A stretch of 64,000 bases of DNA from Membranipora membranacea (taxonomy: Eukaryota; Bryozoa; Gymnolaemata; Cheilostomatida; Membraniporidae), in contig OU612068.1 in the NCBI GenBank assembly GCA_914767715.1, forward strand, positions 26,288,001 through 26,352,000, read 5' to 3'. Numbering within the stretch: the stretch's first letter is position 1; each line of letters starts with the position of its first letter. A program made the translations under genes and the position numbers. Positions 58,001 through 64,000 of this stretch are shown here, one piece after another. The notes under the pieces were generated by a model. The model was not told the origin of the DNA and ran no database searches. It saw only the letters and a list, made by a program, of their open reading frames with translations.

Positions 58001-60299
58001 TCCATATGCTTTTGACGAGGCTGGGTCAACAGAGCCCCCGCAATCACAGAATCGCAAGCGAGTTTCTAGAGTCAAGGCTTCAAAAATTGAAGGTAAAGAT
58101 AGTTTTTTGAACATGTGCAGACTGTTCAAACGAGCGCTCGTCTCTGCATCAATAGGACTTGGATTTAGAGCCTAGACTTGTTTCTTAGATTATAAAAAAT
58201 ATTTTGGCTGTACTGAAGTGTTAGTTATGATAGATTAATCATATTAATTGAGGTTTGTTTTTTTATATTGAAAGCAGCACCATTGCACTGTACTGCAGAG
58301 ATCCCTTATGTCCCAAAACACAAGTACTGAACTTCTAGAATTGTTTTTTTTAACCCTTTTTTTTTAACATTTGGTTTAAACTTCCTCAGACCAGCAATGA
58401 ACTTCCTCCCCATCGATATCAGATAGTCAGAGGATGGACCTATATAGAATGACCAATCCAATCAGTTGATTTCAATGTATTGTGAGAAGATTGGAATGAC
58501 ATGCTTCTGGACAACATTGCTTCCTTGTCTTAGCGTATAGAAGAACACCATAATGTATAACACTACCACTATTTCTGGGCTGTAGCTGTAGCTGAGGCTG
58601 ACGGTGCTAACACAGAAGCTGGCCAGAATGACTCTGGTGCTGCAATCAAAGCTAAGACTGTGAAACCAAGGAAACGCAAGGCTGTAGATACTGACAATGA
58701 TGAAGTGAGTGGATTTTACTACCTTTGATATGATAGCCAGCCAGTGCTTAGTTTAATTCTGTTTATCAAAATTTGAAATGCAAGATCATTTCCCTGGTTA
58801 TTGTGGCTTCTGTTTATAGACAGGGTTTGCCCACATATGAACAAACTCAATATCAGGGAGTTATCGTAATAAAAGTGAAGGATGTTTTTTAAAAGTGTCA
58901 CATCCAACATTTCTACCTAGTGGAGCTCAGAGAGCCCGGAGAAAGGTCATATTACCTCTTTATTTTTTGCAGGATGATGCCCTGGAAAAGTCAACTCAGA
59001 AAATGGCTTCCAAAAAGACAAAACTTTCTTCTGGCACAGTTGTGAACAATATCCGACCTTCTATAACAAGGTAAGACCAAATCTATACCCATTTCTAGAT
59101 AGATGATAGGTGGAAGAGTATTATGGGTGAAATGAACTCAGTATCTTTATTGGCAACAGTTTTCTTTATTTGTGTCATTTTGCAACTAGCTTTCAAACTA
59201 TGGGACTGGGAATAGTTGATTCTACAGTGTAAAATTGTGAAAAACTTGAAATTTGTTACCAGATCCGTATAGCTCGCAAGCTAAACACATAAAATGATAA
59301 TACCCATAATTCAATATCGATCTTAAAATTGTATCACTAGGCTTCTATCGAGTGTATTTTATGAGCTGGAGCAATCCTGCTCAAACACTGTTTATCACAT
59401 TGTTACAAAATCGGAACCTAATGTAAAATCCTGGAGTTGTCTTCTCATATACACAGTGGGGACAAATCCTAGTTCATTGTTATCCGAACCATGTTTTACT
59501 ACCTATGCTGACCCACAGCTCATGTGCAGTGTAGTCAGACCTGTGATTTTTTTCTTCTAGGAATGTGAATGATAATTATGTCAAACTGAATTTGCGTAAG
59601 AAGACCTACGCTCGTGGCAAAGGAGGGCTGAAAGGTGCTGCATACAAACGACACCAGTGGAAAAGTAAAATGTCGGCTAAGCGAGGCACAGCATGCTTCA
59701 AGTGTGGAGAGGAAGGTCACTGGGCAAACAAATGTACTAAGAGTGGTCCTGCTAAATCTGATAAGGAGCCTGGTATGTCTGTCAGTTTACCTAGATCCTC
59801 TTTCTGATTTAGGCCTACAGAAGAAACTCTGTATAATGTGTTTGTTAACTAGATGGTGTTTCAGTATTACTCAAGGCTTCACTCAATTTTAACCACAATA
59901 AAAGCTTTTCTCACGCTGCACTCTCTGCTCAGTATCAACTCTAAGCCACAGCCCATCATGTCAATATACAAAATTGCCACATGTGAGCTTATATTAATTA
60001 GGTCAGTTGAATGTCTCTATACATAAGGTGGTAGTAGTCATCAAAAGTAATATTATTTTGTTGGTTTGGTTTGTTGGTTGGAATTCCAAATTTAGTTTAA
60101 TTTAGTTAATTCAAACCGACTGACCCACCACCCCTGAATATGTGATATGATATAGAGTTATTTGAACCCTGTTACAATCGCCAACCAGCCAATATCTTTC
60201 TCTTTGCAGAAGTTGAGTTCAACGAAGACACAGATGGATTTCTGGTTGACAAACCACCAGAAGAATATCTGGATGATCTCATGCTGGGAGCTTATACTG
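55039..60299 (+). CDS. RECQL4: ATP-dependent DNA helicase Q4, N-terminal part
   Basis: RecQ4 starts DNA replication through its Sld2-like N-terminus and takes part in repair. Nine exons are in the window: 55039-55125, 55559-55592, 56133-56247, 56624-57554, 57957-58092, 58592-58704, 58973-59070, 59561-59772, 60210-60299 (605 codons, ends in phase 1). Residues 1-90 form the Sld2-like part (IKKKLKQWEYFFTK, YKLYGKLKNKL, WGSHVS). A long basic, low-complexity middle follows. NYVKLNLRKKTYARG (510-524) is the conserved RecQ4 block, then a zinc knuckle C550-x2-C553-x4-H558-x4-C563. The last exon is acidic (VEFNEDTDGFLVDKPPEEYL). The RecQ helicase domain is not in the window; the gene continues past 64000 through a TE-filled intron. 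Confidence 0.93.
55744..55867. repeat. TA-flanked inverted-repeat element (MITE-like)
   Basis: TA then GTTGGTGTAAATCCAGTG..CGAGTG at one end and its inverted copy then TA at the other; about 124 bp in RECQL4 intron 2. The TA flanks suggest a Tc1/mariner-type target. Confidence 0.8.
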
Positions 60300-61133
60300 G
60301 TGAGTATTGGATTAAGAGTGTCTGAAAAGTCTCATTCCATAAAGTGTAAGATAGTAAAGTGTTGATTACGGGCCTTGTTGGGAGACATTTTTTGTAAAGG
60401 GCGCAACTTAAATTGTTAAGAAAATAAAAAACAATCGCTGTTCAAATCAAAGTAATCCCATAGCAATAAACAAAAAAACTAAATGAACTCGCACAAGGAC
60501 ATTATTGAATGATATAACCAATTTCAAAGTGCAAAAACCCAGGGTCTAGTAGGGTCTAGAGTATGTTATCTCCCCTGTTACGGAATAGCACTAAAATATT
60601 GTTCACTAGGCTAAATTTGACCAATACTGTTTTGTGATCATTTCTAAAGTAAGTATAAGAGCCTAGTAACTATCCTAGGCAAGCCAGTACTAGGCTTACC
60701 GTTATACTGTTAGTGGATCATCATTTTGGTATTAGTCTGTCGCAGGGGAGATAACATACCCTAGACCATTTTAGACCCTTCTAGACCCCTCTTGACCCTT
60801 CTAGACCCTTCAAGACCCTGGTTTTTGCACTTTGAAACCGGTAACAACATTCAATAATGTCCTTGTGCTAATAAATATTGTCTTTTGTTCAATGGTATGA
60901 AAGTATTTGATATGAACAGTGGTTCTTTTTTTGCTTTTCTTAACACTTAAAGTGTGCAGGATACGCCTCATCATTAAGAGGGCAACAAAGAGTTTAAATT
61001 GACTTGAAATTTCAAAGGCATTAGCAATTACCCAGTCACACCAACACGGCCCACTGTGTCTGAACTTTGTTGAGCTCAGACAACTTGGTATGGAGGTATC
61101 ATCATCTGATGAAAGGAAAACAATTCAGCTTAT
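60300..61133. other. RECQL4 intron 9 (start)
   Basis: Intron sequence mostly occupied by the inverted-repeat element at 60398-60962. No RecQ helicase exon was found here or up to 64000. Confidence 0.5.
60398..60962. repeat. Long terminal-inverted-repeat element, 565 bp
   Basis: Arms of about 180 bases: GTTAAGAAAA, CTGTTCA.ATCAAA, GCACAAGGACATTATTGAAT, TTTCAAAGTGCAAAAACC and AGGGTCTA return inverted. The right arm has extra short GACCCTTCTA-type repeats (60774-60825) that the left lacks. No transposase frame. Confidence 0.88.
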
Positions 61134-63813
61134 CTAGCCAATAGCCACCCTCTGTACACATGTGCTCCTGAGATAATGTAATTTAATTACTTCATTTCTG
61201 AAAGGCCTGTGTATCAACATTCGGCCTGCGGGATAGTCTTGGGTCATAGACTTTCTCTGCAGCACAGCAATGTTGGCACTGCTCCCATCAATAAACCAAC
61301 TCCCATAGTTTAAGGTTGTGAGATACCAAAACCAGTGTTCCATTGAGGCCCAAATATTTCCAAATGATCGGATAGAATAGGCTTTATTTTTTCCTCCATC
61401 AGAAAGTTATCTAAAAACGCTATTCTCTAGAAATTACCATATTTGAAAAAGAAACTTCTCAACTTCCAGTCCTACAGTGAGGCATTCCCACTGCCTATGA
61501 CACTCTAGTTTGGCGGTGGGTATTCTTCACAATGTTTTTGTGAAGAGGATGGTCATCGTTGACAAGTATGGTTTGGTAGTTGTTTTGGTATTGCTGCTCA
61601 ATTTATTTTGAGAGAGGTGGAATTTTATATGCTTACAGGTAGCTTTTCTAGTCTAGATCTGCATTCATTGCTCTCATTTTCTTCTCTGACAATTTGATCG
61701 TGACTATTTCAGTTACCAGCCCTGACCATGCTGGGCATACATATTTCAGCCTTGATTGAATATTCGAGAGATAGAACTGTTTGAGTCCCGTTGATTACAA
61801 ACCCAATCTCTTCCGCTGGCGCATAGCATATAATCAAGGCCAGAGACTTTCAGTAACATCACTTACATGTTTACTGAAAGAGAGCCGTTTATCTACGGTC
61901 ACACCCAGTAGCTTTGCGATGGGCAAATTTCTCATGCAGTACGTTTATGATTGATGTGGTTCTGACAGTGATAGATTTATAAGTTGAGTTTTATAGACCG
62001 TTTTCTGAGCTTCAATTTAAGCCTATGTTCGGAGTTGTTCTTTCTCCAGTTTGGTACTTTTTATTCTACGCAGCATAGAAAAAAAGAGCTGAATTGGGCC
62101 CAGAAAACTGTCTATTGGCATCTATGAGCATCTTGTTGTTGTGTGCCCATTCCTCTATGTTGTTTAAGGCAGTCTGGGAAGCTTGTGGGTTGGACGAAGC
62201 TTTGTTGATGGTTGTGTATAGCGTCATCGGCATATTTCACAATCGGCATGTTTGTCATTGCTAGATCATTAAGGTAGAGTGGTAGACCAACCAAGACCAA
62301 GGTCCGAGTTTCGTTCCTTGTGGGGCGCCTATTTTGATGGTTCTGTAATTTGATCTAGCACCCATTCTCCCGCAAGAAGAAAGCTGTCTATTAAATGTAT
62401 CAGACCAGCATCGAAAGAGAGTGTTTGGAGTTTGCCAATGAGGATATTTGTATCATTTCTATCAGAAGAAGCTTTAGACATGTCAAAAAGGTAGGCAGTG
62501 ACATGGCTGGTCTGCTGTTTTTCAAGGTTGCTGCACCAGTCATGTATCACATGGAGTAAAGCATCTGTTGTGTTCTTCCTCTGCTGGTATGCGTATTGAC
62601 TAATTGCCTCAAGTTTCTGACCTATCTCTGCTATGAGTTTTCTTCGGATGACTTCTTCGGCTACTTTTCCTATAATTATGGAAAATTAGTTGGATTGGCC
62701 GGTATTCACTGGGTGTTGATGGGTTTTTAGTTTTCTTCGGTGGTCTTATTTCACCATTTGGAGACATTGGGTGGGGTTCAGCATGCAGTTAATGATATCA
62801 GTCACTGGTACGCGTATATCCTCAAACGCAGATTTGCTCACCCAATTGGGGAAATCCGCTTGTTGTTGGTAGATTTACTTGTGTCTAGATTACATAATAC
62901 ATGTATTTGCTTCACCTCTCCTACTGTTGATTTACTGAGGTGTCCTGTTCGCCTCCAACGTTCACAAAATACTCAGTTGGGATGTCTACCAACCAGTTTA
63001 TCTGTGGTAACCCATGTATCATCTATTAGATTGAATATTGTTGAACGCTTTTGAGTTTTCCCCTCCATTTCTTGGATTACCTTCCACCAATGAACTCCCT
63101 CTCCCCCGTGCACCTTGCATATACACTGCGCAGTGGTCGTCCTCATTACCTATCAACGGTGGCAGGGCTTCTGGGGCAGTGTAACTATTAACGTCAAACA
63201 ATTTGATCCAAAACAGCATAACCAAGGGTACAGAAAATGATACAACATTTCATGTTAAATTGATTGCATTAAAATTCCTATTGAAGTGTCCTATCATCAT
63301 GATTTTAACATTAGGGATTTTGGAACTCAATTTACACAATACACTCTCTAGGACGGTGGGTGATATACTGCTCAGAATAATCTTAGGCATCTCAGGATGT
63401 CTCACCAGCAACCAGACTGCAGACACTGTCGATCTGTTAAGCCTGTCTATCACCTTAGCATTGATACTGGAGAGTATGTACATGGCAGCACTGCCGCCAA
63501 CACGTCTCACTCGATTAGAACAGAATAAACTGTAGCCAGGTATTTGGGAGTTGTCTTCTCTTTCTCTCGTAAACCATGTTTCAGTAAGACATGTCACGCC
63601 AGGGTCATAAAAAGCTGAAGATGGAAGGAGCATTGAGTTTGGCTTTTTGTTTGTGGTGGTGCAGTTGTTGGTTGGTATTAGATTGTTGTGTCCGGTTTTT
63701 CCAGTGTTAGTTGACATTTGGTTGACCGAGCACTGTACACTCGGCTGGGTACCATAGCCATAGTGGGGGGTGTGACCAAGGACGAGCATTACACCCGCTC
63801 TCTGCATTCCCAT
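61134..63813 (-). mobile_element. Decayed LINE with endonuclease and reverse transcriptase
   Basis: Minus strand, in order: an APE-type endonuclease part at 63250-63640 (VTCLTETWF, GYSLFCSNRVRRVGGSA, MMIGHFN in place of the usual GDFN), finger/palm blocks at about 62450-62700 (KVAEEVIRRKLI, QYAYQQRKNTTDALLHV, LFDMSKASS), YADD at about 62230, and a thumb block KLLGVTVDKRLSFSKHV near 61890. Frameshifts and altered catalytic residues show it is inactive. It is split by the element at 61992-62127. Confidence 0.82.
61992..62127. repeat. Inverted-repeat element nested in LINE
   Basis: Ends ATAGACCGTTTTCTG and CAGAAAACTGTCTAT are inverted copies; the interior GGAGTTGTTCTTTCTCCAGT and TTGGTACTTTT match the arms of 27240-27748. 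It sits between the YADD and thumb blocks of the surrounding LINE. Confidence 0.8.
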
Positions 63814-64000
63814 TCACACTCATGGATCCGGTATGATGTGGTAATGTCACATGTCCTTCATCTGCACTGCTTGATTGGTTATTTGTGGCAGATTTGTATG
63901 AGGTTTATGTAGTCCGTTTGTTGTCTTAGATGAGTAACTGAAAGCCTACTTACTAATAATAATCTTTATCTTCGTTATCTGAAGACTGGTTGAGGATAGA
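63814..64000. other. Window edge, nothing recognised
   Basis: Presumably still RECQL4 intron 9 beyond the LINE's 5' part. Confidence 0.4.

Noticed and set aside
1-64000. CRISPR arrays, prokaryotic operons or an integrated virus
   Set aside because: No regularly spaced repeats, ribosome-binding sites or viral structural genes; all reverse transcriptases are of non-LTR type.

Overview
The window is nuclear DNA from an animal, most likely an invertebrate; I cannot name the species. It is AT-rich, its genes are split by spliceosomal introns of about 0.2-2.7 kb, and non-LTR retrotransposons, tRNA-derived SINE-like repeats and many inverted-repeat elements lie between and inside genes. There are no operons, CRISPR arrays or prokaryotic signals. 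Most real genes are invisible as long open frames and were assembled here by hand from splice sites, reading phase and family conservation.

Region 1 (about 1-24.9 kb) holds secreted or surface proteins, all on the minus strand: a truncated PAN/apple + C-type-lectin gene (3.8-6.2 kb), a four-exon Ly6/uPAR-like GPI-anchored protein (10.7-12.3 kb), an orphan signal-peptide exon (13.6 kb), a frameshifted PAN pseudogene (14.7-15.4 kb) and its intact paralogue, a 241-residue PAN + C-type lectin (17.9-22.4 kb). The last two sit in a segmental duplication. LINE pieces lie at 1-2.9, 6.4-7.2 and 17.1 kb. Some unrecognised possible exons lie on the plus strand.

Region 2 (24.9-60.3 kb) holds conserved housekeeping genes: VPS45 (+, 12 exons, complete, 566 aa), a SEPT2-group septin (+, 11 exons, 455 aa), HSBP1 (-, 3 exons, 72 aa, with a clear AT-AC U12-type intron) and the N-terminal part of RECQL4 (+, 9 exons, helicase domain beyond the window). 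Septin and HSBP1 are tail to tail; HSBP1 and RECQL4 are head to head across about 3.4 kb that carries a dead LINE. These genes act in separate processes (endosomal SNARE fusion, septin filaments, HSF1 control, replication start), so there is no operon-like logic.

Region 3 (60.3-64 kb) is RECQL4 intron sequence filled by a long inverted-repeat element and a decayed LINE that was itself hit by a smaller inverted-repeat element.

The most unusual signal is a set of very small palindromes (18-28 bp inserts, plus one of 65 bp), each flanked by a perfect 7-13 bp direct repeat, at seven unrelated sites. They look like insertions with target-site duplication but are much smaller than known MITEs.
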